From Mugil cephalus (taxonomy: Eukaryota; Chordata; Actinopteri; Mugiliformes; Mugilidae), in NCBI RefSeq assembly GCF_022458985.1, contig NC_061777.1:8906668-8970667 (forward strand): a stretch of DNA of 64,000 nucleotides, read 5' to 3'. Positions 1-13,500 of the stretch are shown here, one piece after another; the first letter of the stretch is position 1; every line of letters begins with the position of its first letter. The notes below the pieces were generated by a model that was given only the letters and a program-made list of their open reading frames with translations, was not told the DNA's origin and did no database searches. The position numbers and the translations under genes were made by a program.

Positions 1-191
1 ATAGGCAAACACAGCAGCACTGGGACAAGGTGGAATGGGAGAGTCGCGTCTTAGACATTTTCCCTTGTGTGTGTGTGTCACTGATCAAACTGGTGCAGCC
101 TTCAGTATTTGTGACGTAGCCAAACACTGTTAGTCACGAGAAGTCCTCGACACAATTGAAGCACATCACTCCGTTCAGTTTTTAAAACTTT

Positions 192-197
192 TTTATT
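192..197 (-). terminator. atxn2: Candidate atxn2 polyadenylation hexamer
   Basis: AATAAA on the minus strand, the only canonical hexamer between here and the atxn2 stop codon. Cleavage would be expected at about 165-182. Confidence 0.5.
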
Positions 198-699
198 GTT
201 TTTAAATTTTTTTGCTCATTTTTTAAATTATTTATATTATCTACAAAGTAAAAGTTTTAACTTAAAAGTTACATAAGGGTCAGGTGAGAAGTGGGATCTG
301 ATCACCTCAGCCATTATATGTCATAAATAACGTTTCTCCTGTGCCCTGGGCTCTCAAAACCACTTTAGTTCATAGGAAGTTTCTTGTCAATTCTTGTTTT
401 TAGTTTTGGTTAGAAACCTGTCATGGAGTCTGGAAACAAACGCAGCACATAGCAGCAGCAATAAACAGTAAGATTAATACTGTCTAAGAGTTGGAAGATT
501 TGTTTTCATAACAAGGTGCAGACAAAATACAAGTTCCAGTTGAATTTTCTTCTTCTTCACTCTCACTGATTAGTTACTCTCATTCTCTCTTTCACATCTT
601 ACTTGGCAAAGCTGACTTCATTTGTTATTTGGGACCCCTGACAGTGTGTGGTTGTTTTGTTTGTGTGTCTGCATCTGTGTGTGTAGTTGTGTACATGTA

Positions 700-765
700 T
701 ATATGTGTGTGTGTGTGTGTATATATGTGTGTGTGTGTGTATATATATGTGTGTGTGTGTGTGAG
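700..765. repeat. TG/TA compound microsatellite
   Basis: Alternating GT and AT runs lie inside the predicted atxn2 3-prime UTR. On the transcribed strand they read as CA repeats interrupted by TA. Probably length-polymorphic. Confidence 0.9.
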
Positions 766-1087
766 AGCAGGGCCTGAATAGGAGCAGTCTTGTCCGTTAA
801 AACTCTCTAGCTTGTTAAAACATGTCACTGCATCAACCTGTTAACATTCTCTTATTGCCTAGTCAGGGAGGGGAGGGAGGGGAGAGGAGGGGGCCAGGGG
901 CCAGGGGGAGGGAGAGGGAGGGAAGAGAAAAGCTGATGTGAAGCATGTCTGGTGAGGATGAGGAAAGAGAGGAGAGGGAGGGCTCTCATTCTCTTCATCG
1001 CCTGGTTCTGAAGGCTCCGGTTGAAAAGCGCAACGACGACGAGGACGACGACGCAGAGCGGCCCCTCAGCTCGCTGGCGCCCCCCAT

Positions 1088-4000
1088 CTACAGCTGCTGC
1101 TGATGATGAGGTTGAACTGCAGAGAGGGGACAAAGGGTGAGGAACCGATTATTACTTCAAGTCCGTAGTTTGTATCTTTGGTATCTCTTTGTTATGAGGT
1201 TTCACAGTCAAACTGGTATCTTTCAAATTCTTCACTAGAAACAAAGGGAATTTCACTACAAACCTGAGCATCTTTGTGCATGTGATCAGTGTTTTACAGA
1301 CAAAGAAATAAGTTGAACCTGTCCTTTAAATACTGTTTAAACACACAACCACTTGCACGGCTGTTATCATTTTGTGTAGATTCACCTGTAACTATGAACT
1401 GTTTCATTAGCTTAGCGTGAAACTGTTTTATCTACATATGAATTCAGATGTTTTAAAGTTGGTCTGTGATGATGTCACTAATAAAAAATCATGCGCTACA
1501 CACTCTACCCTGCAGACGTGTATAGCCTGTATAACAACAGGCTGCAACTCGGCACCATCGATGGTAGAGATCAACCGATATGGATTTTTTAGGGCCGATA
1601 CCGATTTTTTTGGCTGATACCTGCTGTCAATATTTGAAGCCAATGCACATTTTACTCCCTCCATTTACATGATAAAAACGAGTCTCAAATTAACCAAAAA
1701 CATAAAGATTCATTGTACTCAAAGAATATGTTGCACTATAATGGAAACAAATTAAACAGGTAAAAATAGGTAGAATGAGATTTAATTATTTTGTCATTTT
1801 ATTACTCTGTTATTTTATGAATAACGTGTCGTCATCGTATCTTTTGTGGAAAATTAAAAAGTAAAAATAAAAAACTTTACTGAGCCATCTCTTCCAAACA
1901 TATTGTGATAAATAAATTTAACTCGTGTTGTCTAACGCCGATATCGCAGCCTGAGCCGAACGAGCCGAACAATAGTTGAAGTCATCTAGACGCTCAGCCC
2001 GATATATCGGATTTCTAATCCTTAGCATCTAATAGAGAGGATTAAGACGGTTCCTTTGCTAATGTTGTGGATGCCTTTTCAGACGAGTGTGCAGACCGAA
2101 CGCCAGCTCTGAAGAGGGCCTAACCTTTTTCACATTAGTAGAAAAGTACGTTATCCTTAAAGCTCAGAAAGTGAGCGGCAATCAGTAAGTTGCCATCTGC
2201 AATGTTAGCGCTTGATATGAAAAAATCCTCAGCGCTGGTCGTTTAATAATGTTCCAACGTCTAGATTAAGTCTAGAGTACATGTGTGAACAGTGTTATTT
2301 CTACAGTAAAGCTGGTTTTCACATTGTGTAGAAAATAAATCAATAACAATTCAACCAACGTATCAATACATAAACATTTGTGACTCGTCCCTGCAGGACT
2401 GTGCTGATCAACATTAAAATACCTTGTGGATGTGCCAAGTAGGAGAAATGTGTGGTGGAGGAAACAGGGATGGGGTTGAGGGCAGGCTGGGGCATGGGCG
2501 GCTGAGGACCGCCCGGGGGACCCTGGGTAGCCATCAGCATCATCGGGGGGTGGGTGGGCGCCGGGTGGTGAGACTGCACTAAGCCGGACTGCATATGGGC
2601 CTAGGTGTGGGAGAAAAGTGCACGAGTGACAGTGAGAAAACAAAAAGTGGCACACGAGGTGAAGGCGGTGAGAGGGCGAACAGAAGGAGAGCTAGTTAAG
2701 AGGAAGAAAGAGGCGCCTCAACATTCACGGCTCCCTGCAGCTACGACCGGGGAACAGCTGCTGGCTACGGAGGATAGAGATGGTGAAGGATCTAAGTATG
2801 GACGTGTTAGGAAAATACGCAGATCAGTCTAAAAAAAAAAATAAAAAATGTATTTCTTAACATTTTTTAACTTGACAAGCAAAGCATCCTACTGTAAAAC
2901 ACTTAAATAAAGCAAATACATGAGTGCAATCATTCTGCTATATTTATAGTCACTGAAAACAAGGAAGTTTTTGTCTCTGTGGCAAAGAAGGATTTCATAA
3001 ATCAGGTACTATATAACTCAAATAGATATCTGTGAAAAGGAAAGATTATCCTTTTAAAATATGGCTCCAGGTGTACATCCTGGCTTCTTTTATAAAGCAG
3101 AATAAACATTGCCTTTGTTCCCTTATTTGTTGAGGTTTAACTGTCTGGATCTTCACCCTGTTTGCTCTGAGATCCAAAGAGAAGCCAGACATCTCCAGAC
3201 CACACAGCACTGATGTTCCCTCACGCTTGAGATCAACAAGAGGGGGAGCTTCCAGAAAATAAAAAGCTCACGATTTAGAAGCTGGGCTACATCCCTTCCC
3301 TCAAGTATGATCACGAACTCTGAGTGATGACCAAAAAACTAAATGGGGAACACAAACGCTGGCTGGGCTTAACGGTGCCTCTGAGGATCAGGCTCGTTCC
3401 AGCGCATCCCACCAAAAAGCTGATTAGTTTGAGATCTGGTGTATTTGTAGGCCAGGTCAAGGAGTGTTCATGTTCTAGGTGGGTGGTACGTGTCAAAGCA
3501 ACATTCACACGAACGCCAGATCCAAACGTTTCCCAGAAAAACACTGAAAAACTGTCACAAGATGCTCAATGTTATTTACTCGCCCCGTTAGCGGTTTTAA
3601 TCTTGTGGTTGATCAGTGTGTGCTATAATTTAATATGTTCCTCCGAATACCACTTACACCCATTTGAGATCTCCAACTTAAACCTGCCAAAAACTACTTA
3701 TCAGCGCCACAATAGGACCCATTCATAAACTAAAACCTCCGCTGGAGCTGATCCCAGAGAGTTTCACCCACACATTTAATCCAACCCGGGGAACGCTGCC
3801 AGTCTGATTACTTGGCTGGAGCTGGCGGGGTTGCTGTCCAGCAGGATGACGGAGGGGGTGTGACCTACCTGCTGCATGTGTGCCATGTGGTTGGGGTTGT
3901 AGCCATGCTGCACCTGCTGCGGGTGGATATAGACAGTCTGCTGGGCAGATTGGAATGAGGCCTGGGGAGACTGAGGGTTGGGGCCTGGGGTCATGGAGGG

Positions 4001-4464
4001 GGGCGTGGGGGCCAGGGCCGAATACATCTGCTGCTGTGGGGCCTGGTTGGCCAGGTGGAGGGCCTGAGCCGCTGCTGCTGCTGCGACACGCAAAAAACAA
4101 ACAAAACAAAACAAAAAAAACACACATATAAGTAGATGAATGTAGCAACCAAAACATTAGGGAGGGAAGCTTCACACTTGAGGATTCTCACCTGCTGCTG
4201 CCTGTGGGTGCTGCGGGTGCTGGACTGGACTGGCAGCTGGGTGGCTCGGAGGACCTCCATGCTGCGGGGGACCACCCTGCTGGGCTTGGCCGGTGGGCGT
4301 GGCAGAGGGCTGGGGGTGTTGTGGGTGGGGGTGCAAGGCGCTGGGGTGGGGGTACTGCTGAGGCATTGGCCCTTGAGACACTGTGACATAGGAAGCAGTG
4401 TTGAAAATTGATGAAAATGTCCGCGCAGGTACTGCAGGGGGGGTCACAAAATCTTTGGTTGATT

Positions 4465-4503
<39 letters not shown>

Positions 4504-7500
4504 TTGTTTTAAATTTTCCCCCACAAATTTAAATTTCTTTTAATACACATCATAATATAATCTCTCCATCAGTTTGGGGGTTCTTGGCCTGATCAAAACA
4601 ATTCACACGTCGGCCCTGAGGGTCGGTGGGCGGACCTACCATACATGGTGTGTGTCTGCTCTGGGTACTGTGTAGTGGAGGAAGAGACGAGGCTGTGTTG
4701 GCCATGCGTAGGAGGCGCCATCACCCTGGCGCTGCCCTGCATCACCGGACTGAACACATGCTGCGCCTGGAGGACACACAGAAGACTCTCAGCATCAGCG
4801 TCGGGAGTCCACGATGTAGGACTGAATGAACAATCTGATCAGCTGTTTCCTATCAGGATTTTGTTAAAGAAAAGCCCCTCTGTGTCCATTTTTTTCCATG
4901 TCATTTCTCGAGCGAATTTGACCCATTTATATGCGCGGAGTTTTGTTGCGGTTCAACGAAGAGGCTTGAATGTGGACAGCTCAGGGAAAATAGTGCGGCG
5001 TACACATTTGACACATAAAAGCATGACACATACAGTCCTGACTTCTACTTTTTTCTTTCCAATATTTTTTTTTTTTTTTAATAAATTAAAATAATTGAAA
5101 AAGTGTGTGCACAGAGCATCATGTTAAACCGGAGCCACAAATAATAAATTCCAGTAAACTAATGCGGGGAACGTGTTTTCTTTCCGTCTAAAGTACGACC
5201 AAAGCTGAAAAAAAAGTCACTTGCTATCTAAAACTGAAACTGGAAAACTGGAAAAGCAGGAGAAAAAAAAAGGCTTCGATAGGTAAGTGTTCATCTGTAA
5301 TGATCCTTGATGCTCGGCTGCTGACGCCAGCGTGGATCACATTCAAGGAGCCGGTTCATGGGACTCTGTCTGCGTTCTGCTGCTGCTGCTGTCACAAAGG
5401 AGGCCAAGTATCTGGGGCTCGAGTCCATTTTGGATGCGCGCTGGGAAATGATCTCACAGTTCTTTCATCGTCTGATTGACGAGCCATTAGAGAGGTCGCA
5501 GATGACATTATTTAGGTGGAACACTGCTCCATAAAAACCAGCAGGTAATTGATTGGCGTAACCTGGAGGGAGACGGTTTGAGCTGAGTAATGCCCTCAGA
5601 AGGTGGCGGCACACAGGCTACGTTACACACGGCTGTGACAAATAAAAGCAGGCGTAAGAGGCTGGGACCTGGAAACAACACAAAACCTCAGAGAAGAAGA
5701 ACAAACAAAACCAACTGCCTTGAGAAAGGGGTTCAGGATTTTTTTTTTCTTCCAGTGAAGCTGTAAATATACTTTTGTCATATAGCACTAGTCATCATTC
5801 ATGTGGCCTGGAAGCAAAGACAAAGAAAGGCATTAACAACGTAATGTAAAGCAAACAGCTACTGCCGCACTCCAATAATGGGCATCACACCAGGGAGACT
5901 GAAACCGCTAATGTCGGCGACGTCAGCCGACCTCCTAACTGCCTCTGTTTGCATGCAGTTGTTCTACCACAGGCTGTTTGCAAACAGGTAACAGCGCTCT
6001 TGCTCACAGCAGCCCAAATTTAGAAGTGTTGAAAGTCTGGCACTGCGCTGGCACCCCGTCAAGCCGCTGAGGCACGGAAATCTGTCAGAGCAAACGGCCG
6101 GCTAGCGAACAGCTGGGAGACATAAAAACTGCCGATACCACAGTAAAGCGTAATGGTTACATATGGCTCTTAATGGAGCGGCTCTCCTGAGCCAAGTCTT
6201 TGTACACATCCGCCGCTAAAGGTTGCGCTGTTGTGTTATAGCGGGACCGACGGTAAAATCCCACCTGTGACGGGTAGTGGGTCATCTGCTGGACTATCGG
6301 CTGACTGGTGAACTGCTGCGGGCTGCAGGTGAAGTACTGCGCAGAGTAGGCGGGGCTCTGTGCTACGATCGGCGGCCCCGCTGCCGTCGCCGGGTGCATC
6401 ATGGTGGGCGTGCCCGGTGGGTGGTGCTGGTCTGACCTCTGCTGGGGCATGTTGGGTACTGGAGGTTCATATGATACGAGAAAAACATGGGAAAGGTGTT
6501 TGTTGAGTTAGTTGAGGATAAACAACGTGGTGCTGGAGTGAGTTGTCCCAAATAGAAGACAACTTATTTTAAATAGTTCCTTATTTAAACTGTTTGAAAG
6601 ACAGGAAACGTTTGGAGCCTGAAGTGAAATAATAAATTGTGCTCATTCTGTATTTCCAGCCACTGCTATCTGAGGTCACAAATGAGGATTTTTTTTTAAA
6701 TATTATGTAAATAGTACTCATGAATTAATCAACCAATCAGTCACACTTTCTGTGAGGCTTTTAAGGACGTGGTATCAGTAATTTCCAGACTCCTTCCCAG
6801 CTCGTCTTGGTGACATTTAGTGATCTACTAATTCCAGAGTGGGCTGCTGGGGCGTCTCCGTAGTAAATATGTCTCCATTTGTTTGCACTAATCAGGATTT
6901 AAATTGCACTGTTGCAACAAGACCCTGTTTATCAAGCATCTAGATATTTCCTTGGATTAAAAACTGAGCAAATTTTCCGAATAAAGACTTTGTAATTTAG
7001 GTTTAAGAAACTGAGTCTAATATAACACTGTAATATTTTTAAAGCATATTCATTCAGTAATTTCAGGGAGGGGAGAGAGAGAAAGGTGGATGGGGGGAGA
7101 GTGAAAGACAGAAAGAGAGCGGTCATTCTCACCTTTACCTTGTCTGTAGGGTTTAGACTGGCTGACCGTCATATGAGGCACCTGAACCTGGTACATAGCT
7201 GGAGACTGGAGGGGAATGAGGATGGCAGATGGAGAAAACATGTTTATGCTCAATCTTATCAGGGAATCTAAGCAGCTTTCCTATTTGAAAAAACAAAACA
7301 ACAAAAAAAAAACACAGCCCTCAACTACAAAACAGATGATTTTATTTGATAGCTGGCTGCTCTTCACTATCGATTCACACGTCTCTTACCTGGGGCCGCA
7401 TGCATTTTCTACACCCATCTCTGGGCAAAAAAGTGAAAAACCAAATGTTGCTTCTCGCTCCTGTTCCTTAACTCCTTTATCTCATACACCATGCATTTCT

Positions 7501-10500
7501 ATTACCAACAGTACTGCAGCGAAAACAGCTTCCAGCTAAACAGGTGGTAGGCTAAACAAATGAAGCCGGTAGAAACAAGATGACAGTTTAAAATGAATTG
7601 CAATAAGAAGTTGGCAAACCAACATCTGATGGCATTAGTTCAACAAGCAAGCATAACATCTCAGTACTGATTGGGCTTTTTTTTTTTTAAAAAAAAAATT
7701 AAAAAAAATAAAAAAGAAAGAAAAAAAGACAACAAATGAAAACAAAAGGACTTAAAAAGTAGAAATCTTAGAAAAATTCACAAACCTTCCATATAATGCT
7801 TTTCTAATGGAGCGAAAGAGAGAGGAGGAGGAGGTGGAGGGGGAGAGAAGGGAAAAAGAACCACTCTTTAGTTGTTATCGTTTGCACGTGTCTGATGTTG
7901 GATCACCAAGTTTTTCTTAAAGCAACACAGGAAACACACACATTTTACGACTCCACAGTACATGCTTTACTCCGTGATTAAACATGTTTAGTGTTGTTAT
8001 AGCAAATGTAACAATGTGTAAAAAGAATTAAAACAGCACTTTCCTGGAAAATGACAAAAAGGAAGGAAACGCGACGACGCAAGACGTGATGTGATGTGAT
8101 GTTTTAGATATTAAGGTGTATGAGAAAATCAAAAATATTAAAAATGTGAGACAAAAAGAATTAAAAAAAAAAGAAGAGGCAAATGACGGCATGATTCAGA
8201 TATTAATCAAAGGTAGAAAGGGAATTAAGGAGGCACGGAAATGAGCACACGTAAGCAAGCGTGTTGGGAATGCAAACGGTGAAGGTTGTTAGGGGGTTTG
8301 TTTTAATGCAGCCTGCATTTCGCGGCGGTGCGACGTGATGCTCGGGGAGTTCTGCGCTGAATAGAAATACTCTACAGATGGAGCCATGCTGCACCGTATC
8401 AGCATGCAGACGCGTGTCTCACCTGCACTCCCGGGCTGACGGGCGTTAGGGGATACATCTGAGGGAAGCAGACCGTCTGGCTGTAGACGGTCGGGGGCTG
8501 CTGCACCACGATGGAGGGGCTGGGCTGGCCCTGAGGCCGGGGAGGCGTCGGCGTGTTGGCTGGTTTGGGCTAAAGACAACACAGAATACCAAGACGCCGT
8601 TAGAGACGCAGTCAGACATAAGAATGAGTTGAATAACAATTTCAGTTTGTGGTATTTAATTTGTGTAGCCTGGCAACAGCGAGGTAGACTGACCTGTGAA
8701 TTAAACCTGGGTTTGAACTCGTTAGCATTTGGGTTCAGTGTTGATTTTCTTACTTGACTGCGGGAGGAGAACAAACAGAGAAAAAGATACAATAAAAACA
8801 TAAAGGATCAGTCTGGAATCAGTTTATTGCATTTTTTGGTTTGTAGCAGAAGTTACTCAAACAGGGTGAAATTGTGTTTTTGTTGCATTTTCGGCGCACC
8901 TAGACATTATTAAGTTGTTTTTGGAATGAACAATAGATCTCTACTGCACAGAAAAAGAAAAAAAAAACTTGACAGGCTCAAGTCAATATCAGTTTGGGTC
9001 TTTTCGTGAGATTTGTTACGAATAAAAACAAAATATCACCAGATATTAAAATACCGCAGTCTCCCTTCTACTCACTCCTGCACGGCCTCCTTTTTCTCCT
9101 CCTTGTCTTCGTGCTTGGGTCCGCTGAACGTAGACGTGACCGTCGTCTGAACTCCCTGCGACGTCACGTCCAAACCCGCCCTCTTCTGGTCCGGGGCGGA
9201 AGGAGACGGTGACAGTGCAGCCGGGCTGCCAGGCTTACTGGTGTTCGTGGCGGTGGCGGATGGGGCGGGGGTGCCGCCGGGCGTGCCAGCAGCGACCGCT
9301 ACGACGCCCTCGTCGTTGGCCTCCCGTCCCGCCGCGGACGCCTTGTCCAGGGGGAGGTCCTTCGGCTTGTCTGCTGGATCTCTGGCGGGCTTGGTCATCA
9401 TCTGGTCAAAGGCAGGGTCTGGGTTTGAACTAGACTGCAACTGGAAAAGTGACCGTGACAAAGAAGGAGTTGCACAGGCAAACTAACTTGAATAACTTAA
9501 GCAACTCTACCGCAAATGAAAGAAGGAAATACTTACCCTAAAATCTACACTAAATTTCTTTAAATTATCTATTTGTTTTCTGTGGTCTGGTGCCATTGAG
9601 GGTGGTCCTGTAATGTGAGTGGGGAGAAATGGGTCAGATTCTCAACATATCTGTTTTTTTACAGCATCACATCGAATTGATCTTTCAAAAATATTTATAT
9701 TAAGCACTGAGTACTGCACACTTTACCTTTACAGACTGGTCTGGTGATACTAGGTGAGCTTTCCAAAGGCTTGATATTCTCCTTGTTGGCTGTGGGGGAT
9801 GTTTGCCTCGTCTCCTGGACACGACACTCTTTTGCTGTACAGACGCAAAATAGTCGACTTAATCCATAGATAACAGTTAGTAGTAACACAACCTAAACTA
9901 TAACGTCAAATACAACGTCAAACTATTATATACTGTTTAGTTACAACATTACCATCCTATCATCAGTACTGCCATCATCTTGCCACTGCACCTTATCTAC
10001 CTGTGTATATTGTGTTTTTTTAAGTGTCCTTGTCCTATTCTGTGTTTTTATTTTTGCTTTTATTTTTATACCTCAGTATTTTACTCTATTGTATTTTATT
10101 TTATTCAAATACCGGACTGCTATGACGGCCTAATTTCCCTTCGGGGATGAATAAAGTAATCTATCCATCTAACAGACATAGTATGTCACGCTTTTCTTAC
10201 TGACTCAGCGCCTCCACTGTGTAAAAGGATGAGTTAACTTTACCATCTCCTGATGGCGAGGCAACCATGTTGGGGGCGGGGCTAGCAGCTGTAGGAGAGG
10301 AAGCAGATGTTGGCGTGGTAACAGTTTCCACAGGAGCTGTTCCTGTCTGGGGTGAAGGGAGGGAGGAGGAGCCAGGGGAGGCACCGCCCATATTGTTCTG
10401 TCGTGGGGAGCGAGGTCTGTGAGCTGAGGACGGGGGGGAGAAGAATAAATAAGATTTTGGTGATCACATATTTATCCCAAATATTTATTATCAATTTGCC

Positions 10501-13500
10501 TCTTCTGAAAGATGCCATCAAACGGTGGTAAACCATCATTTCCACACAGAGAAAGAGTAAAGAAACGAAGGAAAAAAAAAAAAACTATTCTTACCTCCGC
10601 TAACCACTGAGGACCATGTTCCTCCAGAAGAGCTACTCCTGGTTGGTGGGGTCACTGGAACCTCTCCCGGGGCGTTGTGGGAAATTAAGTCCACTCCCGG
10701 GGGGACTCCGCCGGTTCGGCAGGGTGGCACTCTGTGAGCACGAGGTGTCCTCTGTGATTTTGGAGACATCCTGGGTGGACCTGTAAATGACAAAGCCAGA
10801 CAGAGACAGACTTCCGTAAGCACAGAGTAGAAGGGCAGAAAACACTCTGCGTTTTCCACCATCCTGACGTGGGAGGGGTCTCACAAGAGCTTTAAAAACT
10901 GCAAACCTTAGTAATGATTACATCCTCATCTAAGGGTGCCTTCACACCTAGTTTGTTGTTCCGAAGCCAGGAGCATTTCCCCTGGATGTGTGTTAATAAC
11001 AAATCACACTCTGTTTTGGGGCAAATCAACAGAGCTGAGGCCGGGTTTGAGAGGGGGGGTCTCAGCCCACTTGCGACTGAGCAGTTTACCCAAACCATCT
11101 TTGTAAAAGAAGCTGTTTAATAGGTCATTGTAAGTAACCATAGAAGAGCAATGACTGCACATTTTTTTGCTGATGTTCTATTTTAGATGTGATTATTTCC
11201 CAATTGAATGAAATCACAATGCTTTCAACGAGAGATTAGTGCTGAGGTCTTGATTTCCATGTAAACACCAAGCGAAAGCAGCGTTAAATAAAAGTACTGT
11301 GACGATACTGTTCTCATTGAATCGGAACAAAATACAAGTGCGGAAGCAAACCCCAATGATGAAATATCACCAACGTTATTTGGAGACATGCGTGTTAGTA
11401 GGAGAAACTGCAGAAGATCCTGTAAAGTGACCGGAAAAGCACACCACACTTTGCAAACTACAACCAGGTGAGGTGAGAGAAAACGCAGGTGGAAAACTAC
11501 ATTTCACGAATTTGCCGAGCTGCACAAAACTTGTTGGATTTAACCTCAAACAAGAACACCAAGGTTAAGGATCACTTGAAGTCAGTTATTTCATTTTGGG
11601 AGGACAAATATCATCCCAGTGGGATAACATTTTAAACTTTGTTGCTTTTTTTTTTTGTCCTCTACTAGACAAGTACAACTGATCCCGCTTTCCGGCCAAC
11701 AATAAAGAAGGAATTCTCTAGTCAAGAGCAGAGAGTTGTTGTTGTTGAATTTTTTTTAAATTTTCATTTTGTGCTGGTGAAATCGGTGAAGCCATGTGGA
11801 AAAGAACCAGCATTCCTGCACAGTGTATCTATTTTCAACTTGTTCCAGTGCGCTGTAATAAAGAACTGACGATGATATACGTCACTGAAATAATAAATCA
11901 AACATTTCTGAGCTTCTTTCACATCTTCCTTTGAATGCTCTGTACAACATGTTTAAGTGCCTTTTGTTTTTGTTTTTTTTGTGCCACAATTGTTACCAGG
12001 CAGAAAGCACAACACACACCATGGTGCACCCACATGCCACTGTGAAAGTGCCTGATGCACTGATAATGGATCAGCTTTGTACATGCCTCATTTGTGTATA
12101 AATGTACACGCTCTGACCCAATCAGTCCAAAGAAGCCATTTCACTTGTGTGTGTAGTTCCACACTAGACCTGGGCAAATTTATTTTTGAAAGTAGTTTCC
12201 ATTTAAGAGGCTTTTCAGTGCGATTGGGGACAACACATCCCAAATTACATCCAATTGAGTCCCTCCACCTTCAGTTCATGCCTTTGCCCAGTTCCACTCC
12301 ACACTGATGTGGGTACCTTCTGAAGACATGCGTTTGAGCAGAGTGGAGGCTGGCGACGTGGGCCCATGGTGGGAAAAGGAGGATGAAGAGGAGGGATAGG
12401 AGGGGTGGGATGAATGAGAGGGAGGCCTGGAAGGTCGAGAGGGGGGTCTGGAAGGTGGTCTGGTGGGCGTGGTCGCCCGAGGAGGCAAGGAGGAGGGGCC
12501 AGACTGGTAACGAGAAGGGGGGCGGGAGGAAGGAGACGGACAGGGTGAGGGCCAATGGGATGAACCTAAAAGAAGCAAGGACAAATGATAAAGGATGACA
12601 AACAGCGGATTACAACCAGTTAAAGTAGGGAAAAACTAAAAAGGGCACACATACAGGAAGCAAGTGGCAGCGAAGACACCGTGGACTATTAAAGAAATCC
12701 TGCCAAAAACGTGGGCGGGTACTGAGTTGAACTAATCTCAACTTGCAGGCAATGACCATAGGAGCGTCTGATACAACTGTTTGACATGTGACGCAAGCAT
12801 AGAGCTCCCAAATGTTTACCACAACGAAACACGTCCACAACTTTAGTTTCTACCACCAAATTCGTGTTGACAGTGGATTTAGGGTGAACCGAGATGGAGC
12901 AGCGTTTGTTTTGTTTTTTTTAAATAGAAAGCAGTGACCACGAGAATTTCTAGCTCCGTCCACACACCTGCAATATTGATATGTTCTTTAGATTAATTAT
13001 TTAATGTGGGAAATATACAAAACGGGTTACGAGAGCCCGGAACTTCCTCTAGTGATCAACTGTCAGTTACACAGATACTGGCAACAAGCAACTCACTTTA
13101 CATGTGGACAGGACTCAAGGCAAAGCAAGAACAGAAAGAACGGCGATATTAATACACATAAGAATGAATGAAAAGACAGGACTAAAACGACTTGATTCAC
13201 ATACATGCAAGAAATGCAAGAAAATAAAACAGGGACAACTACACACATCTTTATATCTATTAAACAGCAGACGATGGGGAATGAAACATCTCTTTTCCAG
13301 TCACAGTTGACCCTCTGGCCTGACCAGCGCACAAAGTACCTCTGTGCGAACTAATGTGCACATAACGGGAGTAATACGTGTTTCAGTAGGTTTATGAGTG
13401 CTGTATTAAACTTGCCTCCGTTAACCACCCTCTGGTCCGCCCCGGAGCTGGGACTGTAGTCGTGAGGTCCCGGTCGAGGGGCCGAGGGCCCAGCTGCGCT

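Larger units (their letters stand above)
170..1087 (-). other. atxn2: atxn2 3-prime UTR with poly(A) signal
   Basis: This follows the atxn2 stop codon (1088-1090). The only canonical AATAAA on the minus strand here is at 192-197 (TTTATT on the plus strand), giving a UTR of about 900 nt if used. It contains a TG/CA microsatellite (700-765) and a GGGA-rich stretch at about 865-925. The distal end is inferred from the hexamer alone. Confidence 0.55.

Noticed and set aside
3991-4499. Several overlapping Pro/Gln/His-rich open frames on both strands
   Set aside because: Shadows of atxn2 exons 21 and 22, which are GC-rich and low complexity.
10411-10423. Alternative acceptor CTCACAG|ACC for atxn2 exon 12
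   Set aside because: It breaks the frame with the previous exon. The upstream acceptor (CCTCAG|CTCACAG) gives SGAHRPRSPRQ, which agrees with the family.
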